From a virus: 35,996 bases of DNA. Made by a program: the position numbers and the translations under genes. Numbering within the stretch: the first letter of the stretch is position 1; each line of letters begins with the position of its first letter. The stretch covers positions 1 to 35,996 of IMG/VR virus record IMGVR_UViG_3300031658_000037; one strand, given 5' to 3'. The notes under the pieces were generated by a model. It had not been told where the DNA came from. It saw only the letters and a program-made list of their open reading frames with translations, and did not search any database. Below, piece after piece: positions 14,510 through 23,276 of this stretch.

Positions 14510-15949
14510 TTAGGAGCCTCCTCTTAGTTTCTTAACGTAAGCTGCTTCTGGTGCAAGTCTCTTTGAAGACATATAACTACCCCCGAAAGCACCGTCTGTA
14601 GCTGAAGGCTCTAAGAACTCTTCAGCTTCAGCTCCCTCAATGCCCATCTCTTTTAGTTTTGCTTTGGTGTGAGCGTATGAGTTGCCGTCAGAGTAGGAGG
14701 CAGTAACATATGCAGATATGCGGTCTGCCCTAGAGCCTGCCTTGTTCTCGGTAGGCGCTTCTTCTGCTTCAGTTCTACCATAACGAGCGTTGATAGCTTT
14801 AACTTCTTGCGTATAGTTGTAATTCATTTCATCTAAAACGTCTTTATGTGCCTGACTGTAATCTGCCTTAGTAGGCTTTCCAGGACGCTTGTTCTGATCT
14901 GCGTAGACCGCAGCCATTCTGTTAACTTTAACCTGGTCAGGCATCTGGTTAACACGTAGCTCTGCCACAAACATGTCGTCCTTATAGTCTTTATCATCAG
15001 CAGTTGATTGAGCAAACGCTGTCGTAGCGGCGCTGTTCCTGAAAGACCTAACCTGATCTGAAAACATTTGCTCTGCACGTTTGTACTTTGTGTCCTCTCC
15101 TGTCTTCCAAGTGCCGTCTGAGTTCTTGCCTTCCTTAGCAATCTTCTCAAGGTTAGTCAGTAAAGGCTGTGCTGAATCGAGGTACTCTTGCGGGAGTCCT
15201 TCCAGTAAAGCCTTTGCGCCTTCAACGTTAGTAACTACCCTAGCTCCCTTCTGTTTCTGTTTGAACTCCCAGTCAGACCGAGCAGCATTTGTAAAGTCAT
15301 TAGCTAACTTTTGAGATGCAAGGCGAGAGCCTTCAGGAGCACTCTTAAGAACTGCTGCAATCCTATTTGGGTTTTCTAAGTCTTGAGCTGCTGCACTCAA
15401 CGCACCTAAGTTCTTCTCCACCCAAGCCTTACTGTCTCTAGCTTCCTGCTCAGTCTGTGCTTTGTTCTGCTCACTCTGCACTTGCATGACTTTACGTTCA
15501 ACATCAACATCACCTAGTAACTGCTCTCGCCTGTCTTCAAAGGCAGTCTTTGCTCTTGGATCTAATGACTCAGGCTTATCCAACATCTTATTAATCTTCA
15601 GAACAGCACTAACATGGTTGTTAGATTGTTTATTAAGAGCCATCTGACGCATGCCCTGCAACGTATTGACCTTACCTTCAAGTACAGCGCGTTCCTTTGC
15701 TGACGGAGATGCTGCTGCTAGTTCCTGCATCTTTGCAATCTGTACATCCAAACGAGGAACTTCACCTGCCTGCGCGCCTTGCATTCCCTGAGTGGTGATC
15801 GCCTGTGCTGCGCCCTGCCGTTTCTTCCTGTCTTCTTCTTCCCTAGCCCTACGCGGAGCACTTCCCATCAACATACCAGCCTGTGCTAAGTTATCACTGT
15901 ACGTTGGGTTAGTCAGCCCTTGTATTAATTGATTGCTAAACTTAGGCAT
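14510..15949 (-). CDS. Putative internal virion protein, 479 aa
   Basis: The frame runs back to 16075, into the upstream gene, but the M of MPKFSNQLIQGLTNPTY at 15949 has the ribosome site GGAGAG and starts 2 bp after the upstream stop, so it is taken as start. The protein is helical, rich in Ala, Gln and Lys (REEEDRKKRQGAAQAITTQG) with likely coiled coils, and has no enzymatic motif. Its position among the last three late genes suggests an internal core or ejection component. Confidence 0.7.
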   Translation of the reverse strand: MPKFSNQLIQGLTNPTYSDNLAQAGMLMGSAPRRAREEEDRKKRQGAAQAITTQGMQGAQAGEVPRLDVQIAKMQELAAASPSAKERAVLEGKVNTLQGMRQMALNKQSNNHVSAVLKINKMLDKPESLDPRAKTAFEDRREQLLGDVDVERKVMQVQSEQNKAQTEQEARDSKAWVEKNLGALSAAAQDLENPNRIAAVLKSAPEGSRLASQKLANDFTNAARSDWEFKQKQKGARVVTNVEGAKALLEGLPQEYLDSAQPLLTNLEKIAKEGKNSDGTWKTGEDTKYKRAEQMFSDQVRSFRNSAATTAFAQSTADDKDYKDDMFVAELRVNQMPDQVKVNRMAAVYADQNKRPGKPTKADYSQAHKDVLDEMNYNYTQEVKAINARYGRTEAEEAPTENKAGSRADRISAYVTASYSDGNSYAHTKAKLKEMGIEGAEAEEFLEPSATDGAFGGSYMSSKRLAPEAAYVKKLRGGS

Positions 15950-15951
15950 AA

Positions 15952-16935
15952 CTACTCTCCTTTGTTTCCGTAGATACCAGCTAACACGCCAGAGGCTGCA
16001 TTGCCTAATAAGTTTCCTGCGCCGAGGTTTGCACCAAGGTAAGCATCTAGGCCACTCATCTGAGTCTCGCCCCATAGTCCTAAACCGTATTGCTGATTCT
16101 GTTGCTGTGCTGCGGCTGCTGTCATGCCAGGCTGTAGTGCGTCTAACATACCTGCCTGTGGGATGTAAGATCCCTGCAAACCAGAGAGGCCACGTTGTTG
16201 CTCAGCTGTCATCAAACCAGACCCCTGAGTTGCCAACTGACCCTGTAGTTGCTTATACTGCTGCCCGATCTGTGCTTGCTGCATTTGCTCTGCTTGAGCT
16301 TGCTGTATAGCCTGTACAGATGCCGTGTTCTGCGCCTCTGCCTGTGCCTTCTGCATTGCCAACTGCTCAGGAGTACCTCCGTACATAGCAGTGCTTACTC
16401 CTTGACGACCTTGGTTAAACTGTCGTTCTTCCAACATCATCCGTTGGCGTTCTTCTTCAGGGGACTGCATAGCCCTCATTCGATTATAGATGTCAGATTC
16501 ACGCGACCCAGTGCCTTGACCCGCTCTAGTCATAAAGTCCTGACCAGCCATATTAGCCTGGTACGCAGAGTCTTGGATATTACCGTAGCCTTTCGGATTG
16601 GCATTGCTTAATGCAGTCAGGGCGTTGGTCTGCATTGTGTTTTGCAGGTTCATCTCAGAATCACTCAACGAAGTCTGGTATGACATCTGCCCTGTAATGG
16701 GGTCTTGCTGCATACCAAAGCCAGCACCCGAACCAGTAGTAACACCATACGGTTTAAACTGAGACTGAGACTGCATAGTATCTGCTAAGCTCCCTGCCTT
16801 AGACAGTGCTGTATCTCCAATGCCTCCAAGGTCGTCATAGGCTTTATAGACACCAGCAACGCCCGCGGCAGTACCTATCGCGTCGCTTGTGTTGTTGCCT
16901 GCCCACGTTGTAATTTCATCCCATAAGCTACCCAT
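15952..16935 (-). CDS. Gln/Ala-rich putative ejection protein, 327 aa
   Basis: Low-complexity Gln- and Met-rich helices dominate (for example QAIQQAQAEQMQQAQIGQQY near residue 210), flanked by Gly/Ala-rich ends (IGTAAGVAGVY at 20-30 and AGNLLGNAASGVLAGIYG at the C terminus). This composition is characteristic of podovirus internal core proteins. The ribosome site GGAAGG lies in the upstream gene. Together with its two downstream neighbours it forms the probable ejection set. Confidence 0.7.
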   Translation of the reverse strand: MGSLWDEITTWAGNNTSDAIGTAAGVAGVYKAYDDLGGIGDTALSKAGSLADTMQSQSQFKPYGVTTGSGAGFGMQQDPITGQMSYQTSLSDSEMNLQNTMQTNALTALSNANPKGYGNIQDSAYQANMAGQDFMTRAGQGTGSRESDIYNRMRAMQSPEEERQRMMLEERQFNQGRQGVSTAMYGGTPEQLAMQKAQAEAQNTASVQAIQQAQAEQMQQAQIGQQYKQLQGQLATQGSGLMTAEQQRGLSGLQGSYIPQAGMLDALQPGMTAAAAQQQNQQYGLGLWGETQMSGLDAYLGANLGAGNLLGNAASGVLAGIYGNKGE

Positions 16936-18462
16936 CTAAGTCACCTTCCCTATTGTTGCTAATATGTTTAGTTCCTGAAGCGATACAGGGAATCCTGTAA
17001 TGTCTATCTCAAAAGAGATGGCGATAACTTCACCAGAACCATTTGCGTTAATTGATTTACGTGTAGCGAGTGCGCCAGAGTTATACTCGGCTATGTTGTA
17101 CTCATCTATTCCGTAGAATGCTGTTGACTCGTTGCCAACTGGGAAGGATGCAAACGCTTTAGTCTGAGCAAAGTCATACGCCCAAGAAACGATTGCTGTC
17201 TCTCCGTTGCCTCCTACCAGTGTCGGTTTAATCTTCTTCAGAAACTTCAAACGAGAAGAGTCACCAAACGCCAGGGAAGGACTTGAATATTTAAAACGAT
17301 ACTTAGCACCGTTGTCAGTGTATCCAGAATATGTACAGATACCTTCAGTGGTTCCCATGTAGAGAGTACCGTCATCTTTGTCTCTGAAGAACGAATCGAA
17401 GATCGTAGCAGTCCAACGTGTTACGCGGTAGGAACCGTCGTCGAGTTCACCTCTGAGGTCGAAACAGTAAGTAACACCAACATCCTGAAAGTGTAACAGG
17501 TAAAACCCATTCTCAGGAGAATACACTGCCCTGTATGCTAAGGTTTCTGTTTGGATGTAAGCAGTCATCTGCGTCTTAACGTGCAGAGATCGCTCCGTAA
17601 GTGGCATTGACTTTTCTTGTATGGTTCTACCGAGGGATCTTAGGCCAGTGTCTGATAAGAATAACAGATCAATACCTGTGTACTGTATTGAGTCTCTACC
17701 AACACAGCCAACACCAGTAATAGTATCTTGGATAGCCATCGTTGAAGGCGAATCTGCACCAGAATATGTAATGATACTGTGGCGACCAAAGATGATCAAC
17801 AAACTGTTATGTGCTGCCAGTCCAACTATCTCATCGTGACCATCAGGCCAGGAATCAGAGATGTCAATAGAGCCAGAAGATCCACCGCTCCACTGAGCAC
17901 CTAACTGTAGGTCTGACCAGTATATAGTTGATTTATCAGCAGCCATATTAGCTGTCCAGAGTCGTCCCCATGCACCGATGACTTCATCGCCGTACATCGC
18001 AGAGGTTACAGCAGCAGCACCAGCAATAGAGGACATCTTTGTAACTGCACCGAGAGTGTTGTTATAAACTAACGGTTCATGTCCTGACTGGAAAAAGTAA
18101 AGATTGTCGTTAAAGTTAACTATCTTCCAATCGTCTGCTGTTATGGTGTACGAGCCAGGTGTCTCATCTGTAATCGTAACGGCGTTACTCAGTATCTTGT
18201 TGTTACCAGTGAAGAATAACTTTGCATTTCCTGCGTCGTCTTTGTACTTTCCAATAGCGTTAACAGGTTGGTTATTTAGTTCGGTATCTGTGGTGGTCAG
18301 TAACGTACGACCCTTGCGTGATGCCATCCGACCGCGCCGATCAATAATCGTGTTATCTGCTACGTCTGCAAAGGAAGCTTCCTGAGCCAAAGGAGAATCT
18401 TCTGTATTGATTCCTTTGAAACCAGGTGCAACGATAGATATGTCTTGTAGTTGTAACGCCAT
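16936..18462 (-). CDS. Tail tubular protein B-like (tail nozzle) protein, 508 aa
   Basis: Beta-rich throughout, with repeated strand pairs (LFFTGNNKIL, NLYFFQSGHEPLVYN, LLIIFGRHSIITY, LLFLSDTGLRSL) typical of the beta-propeller tail nozzle of podoviruses (T7 gp12 / P22 gp10 role). APGFKGINTEDSPLAQEASF at the N terminus is a common opening of this family. It starts with a TAATG overlap to the tail tube A gene, the usual order A then B. It forms the distal tail tube. Confidence 0.8.
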   Translation of the reverse strand: MALQLQDISIVAPGFKGINTEDSPLAQEASFADVADNTIIDRRGRMASRKGRTLLTTTDTELNNQPVNAIGKYKDDAGNAKLFFTGNNKILSNAVTITDETPGSYTITADDWKIVNFNDNLYFFQSGHEPLVYNNTLGAVTKMSSIAGAAAVTSAMYGDEVIGAWGRLWTANMAADKSTIYWSDLQLGAQWSGGSSGSIDISDSWPDGHDEIVGLAAHNSLLIIFGRHSIITYSGADSPSTMAIQDTITGVGCVGRDSIQYTGIDLLFLSDTGLRSLGRTIQEKSMPLTERSLHVKTQMTAYIQTETLAYRAVYSPENGFYLLHFQDVGVTYCFDLRGELDDGSYRVTRWTATIFDSFFRDKDDGTLYMGTTEGICTYSGYTDNGAKYRFKYSSPSLAFGDSSRLKFLKKIKPTLVGGNGETAIVSWAYDFAQTKAFASFPVGNESTAFYGIDEYNIAEYNSGALATRKSINANGSGEVIAISFEIDITGFPVSLQELNILATIGKVT

Positions 18463-19106
18463 TAGCTATACCACACTGTCTCTTCGGGGTGTCTTGCTGC
18501 GTCATACGCGATAGCATCTGTTAAATAGTTATCGGCAACAACGAAGTACTCTTGAGCTGTACTGCCTTGGTTCTCACCACGCTCTCGTGCAAGTAATGCA
18601 AGGGCTAAGTGAAGGACTGGCATGTGCGGGATCAACAACACATCAGTTCCGTCTGTCAACTCACCCTGTTGCAGCACTGTGTCGAAACGCAAGGAGTAAA
18701 CCGCGTCAGGTGTTGGGTAGACTTGTACCTGTGCATCGCCGTTTGAATCAACACCAGCAAAGGTGTAGTACTTTGGAGAGCCTGAAGCGCCTCCTCCGAC
18801 GTATATCTGCTCCTCTATCCAACGCTTCGGTCGGTATTCTAATACAGCGTTGCTTGTGTCATTAACTGCTCCAGTGAATGTAGCTGCATCTCCAAAGCCT
18901 GTGAGCACATAGGTCGTAGTCGAAGCAACAGTAGGGACAGTTAGTGTAGTTCGTAGCGTTGACCACTGCCACGCTTGTTCGACAACTGTCTTGGCATCAT
19001 TAATGAAGTCGCCAACCATAACGCTGTATGTTGACTGTGGCACACTTGAGACTTCTGTTTCTCGCAAGCGTCGGAGTACGTTGTTTACCAAATCTAAGTA
19101 TGTCAT
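18462..19106 (-). CDS. Tail tubular protein A-like adaptor, 214 aa
   Basis: The N terminus (MTYLDLVNNVLRRLRETEVSS) followed by FINDAKTVVEQAWQWSTLR is the characteristic helix pair of T7 gp11-like head-tail connector/tail tube A proteins. A beta domain with YRPKRWIEEQIYVGGGASG follows, then a helical C terminus (LHLALALLARERGENQG). At 214 aa it matches the family length. The ATG overlaps the stop of the upstream gene (ATGA). It bridges portal and nozzle. Confidence 0.85.
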   Translation of the reverse strand: MTYLDLVNNVLRRLRETEVSSVPQSTYSVMVGDFINDAKTVVEQAWQWSTLRTTLTVPTVASTTTYVLTGFGDAATFTGAVNDTSNAVLEYRPKRWIEEQIYVGGGASGSPKYYTFAGVDSNGDAQVQVYPTPDAVYSLRFDTVLQQGELTDGTDVLLIPHMPVLHLALALLARERGENQGSTAQEYFVVADNYLTDAIAYDAARHPEETVWYS

Positions 19107-21679
19107 GTTATCAGCCTATTTGTCAGCATTGCTATTTCATCGAGTGCGTTGTTCCTGGGTAGAAGTATATTCTGTACAACGTCGGGTCGTTTCCAGTCTA
19201 GCTTCTTCATGTATGCGTTGAAGTCGCCAGCACCTCCACCTCCTCCTAAGAGTCCCCTACTCGGCAGAGTATCATCACCACCTCCTGGCAACTCTTCCTC
19301 AGTCTCGTCTCTGTAGGAAGTGTCATCTGTAGCCGTAGTAGTAGTTGTCTGGCTCTGTGTACCAGGTAGTTCTGGCTCTGTCTCATCTACTTCGGAGCGA
19401 GCTGTCCTAGTTCCTACCACCTCATCGTCAGTGATAACGTCCTCAACAACTATCGGGTCAGTAACGACTCCTACCACCTCATCGTCAGCACTAGCATCTT
19501 GCTCGGAAGTTTCTACGTTGGCGGTATATTCTTCTATCTCTCCCGCGTAAGAACTGCCAGCAGGCAACTGAGCCTCTCCTGTTCTTATATCCAACCCTTC
19601 CAAAGCCGCTACATTCTCTTCAGCTAGAGTCAGTTCTGTTCCAGTATGGTTAACTCCAAAGGGATTCTCTTCATAGATACCCATATCCTCTAATGAACTA
19701 TTAAACGATCTGTCTGCAAAAGGATCAAAGAAGCGTTCATCGTAGTCGTTGCTAACATTCCCCGCCACCTCTGGATCTTGTCCGAAGATGTCTGTAGTTA
19801 CTTCAATGCCGTCGTAGCCTGTGTTGGATAGGTGCTCTTTAAAGTCAGAAACACCCTCACCGATCATTGCTAATACATCGTTTGCACCAAAACGAGAAGG
19901 CTCAACTGTGGCTTCCCAGTCAGCATAGTCTCCTTTACCGAGGCCGTTTGCAGACACGACTACACCATTATCTAAATAGATGTCACCGTCTATCACTGGA
20001 TATTTAGAGCCGTCAGGGGAAATTGCCATGTCTCTTGAATCTTTGCCTAACACCCAATCCATTGCAGAGCCTAGTAGGTCGGTCGGTATATAGCTTGTTT
20101 CTATGTCGAAGATATTAGACACGATACTATCAGGCCCGAATAACGCGTAACCACTGCTTGTATCGGCAAGCATAGCAGCGTCCTCAGCAGATATTTCCTC
20201 GCCATTAAGTAAAGCACCTTCCTCAAACATCTTCTGAGGGTCTCTAGTGGACTCGGCTTGCTGGATAATGTTACCAACAACGTCGATACCTGTATTGATT
20301 GCACTGGTCTCCAATGCGTCGCCTAAGTCTACGCTACCTGTCTGTATTGCTTGGTTGAGAATATCAGACGTAAGGGAGGACGTAAACGTACCAGCAGCAT
20401 TATCGTTAGCAAGTAAGTTACTAAACTTATCCAACCCCGCGATCTCAGCTAATCCAGCTACGTTAGCTGTAGCAGAACCAGCGGCAACAGATTTTAATAT
20501 ATCATCTATATCGCCACCAGTGATCCCAGTTAGAGCACCTTGCTGAAGCCCTGCTGTCAGGTAAGGATTAGTAGCTGCAAAGGTAGACACACCAGGAATA
20601 CCCATCTTAGCTAAACCACCTCCTAGCCCTACAGCTCCCGTAACCGCCCCTGCGTAGTCTGCACCGTGAAGAGTTTCTCCGTTAAGTGCTTTGCCAGCTG
20701 CTATCGCAAGCTCTGAAGCGCCTGACGTGGCTATAGCCGCTCCTGTACGTACTATAGGATTAGCTAATACTTCGTCTTGAAAGAAACTACCACCAGGAAG
20801 CTTCTCTTTATCAAAGTAACCGCCAACTTTGGCATGGTTCTTTTGAAACAACTCTGTTGGAGTTCCTCCAGTCTTGCGTCCCTTACTAGCTCGCCACTCG
20901 AAACGATGATTATCTCTACCGTCTATACTTATGTGGCGCTCATCTAAACCATTAGCAAGACGTAGCTCCTTACCTGCTTGAAACAGTTCCTTCTTTGTTA
21001 GGTCGCCATTAAGCCAATCCCAGTAGAGTAGGTCTGATTGCTCGTCCACTGAGATGCCATTCTTAAGATCAGGATTATCTTTATAGTAGTTACTCCACTC
21101 TAGCATATCGGTTTCAGTTACATCTTCTCCAACAGGTCTGTTAGGTAGATAAGAGTCTTCTATAGCAGTGCCTGTAAGGTCTGGACGGTTATCTAGTCCT
21201 TGTTCGATCTGAAACTTAGAAGCAGAATCAACTCCCTCCAGCTCATAAGCATCAAAGGAGTTTGTAAGAAGTCCTGGTGCAGGAGCCTGAATAGGTTGCT
21301 GAACAGGTACTGGTGCAGGAGCCTGAATAGGTTGCTGAACAGGTACTGGTGCAGGCACTGGTGCAGGTGCTTGAACAGTCTGCTGCACAGGTGCCTGCTG
21401 AGCTAAGTAGTTATCGTACGCTTGCTGCGCTTCAGGAGGTAATGTAAGCATACCGCTATATTGAGGGACTATCGGCGTAGGTGCCTGCACAGGTACTGAT
21501 GCGTACTGAGCTTGTATTGCTGCAATTTGTTCTGCTGTGGGCATACTGTATTGTTGCTGTACAGGAGCTGTCTGTGTTAACATCGTAGGCGCAGGCACAG
21601 GAGCCGTATAAGTTTGATACTGTTGCGCCTGGGCTGCAAACCCTGCTAGTTCTTCTGCTGTAAAGTTCGGATAGGGCAT
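19103..21679 (-). CDS. Large Pro/Gln-rich virion protein, 858 aa
   Basis: Located directly upstream of tail tube A. Residues 1-155 are a Pro-Gln-Ala linker with PAPVPVQQPIQ repeats, including a perfect 36-bp tandem duplication. Residues about 300-480 hold small-residue hydrophobic segments (AAIATSGASELAIAAGKAL, AVTGAVGLGGGLAKMGIPGV) that resemble membrane-inserting ejection proteins. The C-terminal third is very acidic (DDEVVG twice) and ends in LDWKRPDVVQNILLPRNNAL. The function is not recognised. It may be an internal or tail-sheath-like virion protein. The ribosome site is weak. Confidence 0.7.
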   Translation of the reverse strand: MPYPNFTAEELAGFAAQAQQYQTYTAPVPAPTMLTQTAPVQQQYSMPTAEQIAAIQAQYASVPVQAPTPIVPQYSGMLTLPPEAQQAYDNYLAQQAPVQQTVQAPAPVPAPVPVQQPIQAPAPVPVQQPIQAPAPGLLTNSFDAYELEGVDSASKFQIEQGLDNRPDLTGTAIEDSYLPNRPVGEDVTETDMLEWSNYYKDNPDLKNGISVDEQSDLLYWDWLNGDLTKKELFQAGKELRLANGLDERHISIDGRDNHRFEWRASKGRKTGGTPTELFQKNHAKVGGYFDKEKLPGGSFFQDEVLANPIVRTGAAIATSGASELAIAAGKALNGETLHGADYAGAVTGAVGLGGGLAKMGIPGVSTFAATNPYLTAGLQQGALTGITGGDIDDILKSVAAGSATANVAGLAEIAGLDKFSNLLANDNAAGTFTSSLTSDILNQAIQTGSVDLGDALETSAINTGIDVVGNIIQQAESTRDPQKMFEEGALLNGEEISAEDAAMLADTSSGYALFGPDSIVSNIFDIETSYIPTDLLGSAMDWVLGKDSRDMAISPDGSKYPVIDGDIYLDNGVVVSANGLGKGDYADWEATVEPSRFGANDVLAMIGEGVSDFKEHLSNTGYDGIEVTTDIFGQDPEVAGNVSNDYDERFFDPFADRSFNSSLEDMGIYEENPFGVNHTGTELTLAEENVAALEGLDIRTGEAQLPAGSSYAGEIEEYTANVETSEQDASADDEVVGVVTDPIVVEDVITDDEVVGTRTARSEVDETEPELPGTQSQTTTTTATDDTSYRDETEEELPGGGDDTLPSRGLLGGGGGAGDFNAYMKKLDWKRPDVVQNILLPRNNALDEIAMLTNRLIT
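19412..19488. repeat. 20-bp direct repeat inside virion gene
   Basis: TCCTACCACCTCATCGTCAG occurs at 19412-19431 and 19469-19488. On the minus strand it encodes DDEVVG twice in the acidic C-terminal region of the 858-aa protein, a sign of local duplication. Confidence 0.85.
21275..21346. repeat. Perfect tandem 36-bp duplication (12 codons)
   Basis: Bases 21275-21310 are repeated without change at 21311-21346, followed by a partial third unit. On the minus strand it encodes a Pro-Gln-rich 12-residue unit (VPVQQPIQAPAP). Identity at DNA level means recent expansion or slippage. Confidence 0.95.
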
Positions 21680-21680
21680 C

Positions 21681-22070
21681 TTACTTAAACACCTGAGTTA
21701 ACGGATAACCATACCTAACTGCTAAGTACATGTACTGTCTGCGGAACCAACTCATACCAGCTTCCTTTAATAATTCTCTAAACCAAACGTCAGCTTCCTT
21801 TCTGTACCGCTTTGGTAACTTACCTTTACCGATTAAATCGTAGAGTGGATCGTGTCCAAGGGAGGCATATACAACCGCTGGAGTATCCACTGCTGGCCCA
21901 CTACCAAAGTCCCAAACATAACCTGCGTAGATGTTTAAACTACCCGTAGCCATTAAGTCTATGTGTTCTGTGGAGCACGGTTGTCCTATAATGGGACATT
22001 GAAATACGTAGGTTCTGTCGAGGTGGCCATTGCCGTCATCAGTCAACGAGTATCGCGGTTGTTTTATCAC
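21681..22070 (-). CDS. DUF1353-family protein, 129 aa
   Basis: The motif YVWDFGSGPAVDTPAVVYAS followed by LGHDPLYDLI is the DUF1353 signature found in many phage late regions, often near lysis genes; its activity is not established. A GTG start has GGAGG 9 bp upstream, inside the preceding lipoprotein gene (32-bp overlap). The length fits the family. Confidence 0.85.
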   Translation of the reverse strand: MIKQPRYSLTDDGNGHLDRTYVFQCPIIGQPCSTEHIDLMATGSLNIYAGYVWDFGSGPAVDTPAVVYASLGHDPLYDLIGKGKLPKRYRKEADVWFRELLKEAGMSWFRRQYMYLAVRYGYPLTQVFK

Positions 22071-22305
22071 TAGAGGTTGCCTCCACTAAACAAGTGTCTC
22101 CGTCGTACTTGACCGACACGTTGAAAGTTGTACTGCCCAGGTTTGACTGGGTTACTTTACAATACTGAACACCGCCAGAGATCATTTGAACAACACCGCT
22201 GACTCCACCCTTAGACACTAGAAAGTACCCTGCATCTGGGTTGTCTGTTAGAGGAGTTGCTGCACATCCGGTTAGGAGCAACAACAGAAAACTAATCCTT
22301 ATCAT
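22039..22305 (-). CDS. Small lipoprotein, possible outer-membrane spanin subunit
   Basis: The frame is open to 22398. ATG 22305 has GAAGAGG 9 bp upstream and gives an 88-aa protein with a signal peptide (MIRISFLLLLLTGC) ending in a lipobox LLTGC, so Cys14 would be lipidated. The mature part is beta-like, with two cysteines (QYCKV, DTCLVE). It overlaps the end of the upstream single-TM gene by 14 bp, the arrangement of Rz/Rz1 pairs. The beta character and lack of Pro-rich linker are unlike classic Rz1, so the spanin role is tentative. Confidence 0.65.
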   Translation of the reverse strand: MIRISFLLLLLTGCAATPLTDNPDAGYFLVSKGGVSGVVQMISGGVQYCKVTQSNLGSTTFNVSVKYDGDTCLVEATSSDKTTAILVD

Positions 22306-22687
22306 GGTTGTAGACCTCTTCATGGTGTGACATGCGCTTCTCGCTAGACTGTTCGGAGTCTGCTTGTGCCATGTATATTTTGTTAGCCAGCATATCAACT
22401 GAGCGTACCAGGTCGTTAAAGGTTAATATGTAGTCCCTGCGTGTCGTTATTGAGTCTGCCTCAAAGCGCTTATGCTGTTCGTATAGTGCAACGTCTGATG
22501 CGCGGTTGGCCGACAGGGATATTGCTTGGTTCAGCAACGTCCCTGTAATAAATAAAGCAACTGCTGTTGTGACACTAACTAACCAGATTAGTAGCTTTCG
22601 GTTGTCTACGCCCTGTTGTTCTCCGAGTGCCAACTTAGTAATAATGTCATCGTGTGTGTATACTTCTGCCGTCCTGCGTTCTTCCAT
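22292..22687 (-). CDS. Single-TM protein with periplasmic coiled coil, possible inner-membrane spanin or holin
   Basis: This 131-aa protein has a cytoplasmic N terminus (30 residues, ending NRK) and one transmembrane helix at about 32-53 (LLIWLVSVTTAVALFITGTL). A long charged helix follows (EQHKRFEADSITTRRDY ... ADSEQSSEKR), predicted to be periplasmic. That topology fits an i-spanin. A holin is less likely, since holins have shorter tails. GAGGTAG precedes the ATG. It sits just downstream of the tail-fibre genes and pairs with the lipoprotein gene. Confidence 0.65.
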   Translation of the reverse strand: MEERRTAEVYTHDDIITKLALGEQQGVDNRKLLIWLVSVTTAVALFITGTLLNQAISLSANRASDVALYEQHKRFEADSITTRRDYILTFNDLVRSVDMLANKIYMAQADSEQSSEKRMSHHEEVYNHDKD

Positions 22688-22700
22688 CAGTCACTACCTC

Positions 22701-23276
22701 TTATTTTGGCAGTGGGAAGAACGAAGCGCGAAATGGAACCCAAACAGCTCCAAACGCAGCCATGTTATCCGGCGTAATAATCAGCATATTGCCATTTTGA
22801 AAATAAAATGGTACAGACTGCCCAGCAGCGATGTACTCTTTAAGCGCGTTTAAGCCCCACAAATCTTCTTTGTTACCAGAGCACATAACGCCTTCAAACA
22901 GTACACCTTCGCGCTTGCGTATGGATTCTGACTCTGACAGGGCGTCCGAAGCAACTCTAGCAGCGTAAGCCGCTTCATGCTCTGCCTTGGTTGTGACAAC
23001 GCCTCCTTCTTCAGTGTCAGAGAATATGTCAACAATCTCCCACGGGATAGACCACGCACCAGAGGCATAAACGGGCTGACCTTCAACAAGACTCGCTGTG
23101 AGTGGGTCGTAGGCTGACTTTGTATCTACAGCCACGGGATAAACACCAAAAACAGCTAACTGAGCATCATCCAGTTGTTTAGGAAATGAGGTGTTTGGAT
23201 TGTCTTTCTTTAACAGATGTATACTGTAGGGGTATTTGTCTACCGTTGAACCTGTTGCTTTAATCAATTTATCCAT
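22701..23276 (-). CDS. Tail-fibre assembly-like protein, 191 aa
   Basis: The opening YSIHLLKKDNPNTSFPKQLD followed by FGVYPV, and the C-terminal NALKEYIAAGQSVPFYFQNG ... ITPDNMAAFG segment, resemble the DUF4376/tail fibre assembly-associated proteins that follow fibre genes in many phages. ATG overlaps the end of the LamG-domain fibre gene by 8 bp, with GGAGCAG before it. The likely role is chaperone or accessory of the fibre. Confidence 0.65.
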   Translation of the reverse strand: MDKLIKATGSTVDKYPYSIHLLKKDNPNTSFPKQLDDAQLAVFGVYPVAVDTKSAYDPLTASLVEGQPVYASGAWSIPWEIVDIFSDTEEGGVVTTKAEHEAAYAARVASDALSESESIRKREGVLFEGVMCSGNKEDLWGLNALKEYIAAGQSVPFYFQNGNMLIITPDNMAAFGAVWVPFRASFFPLPK

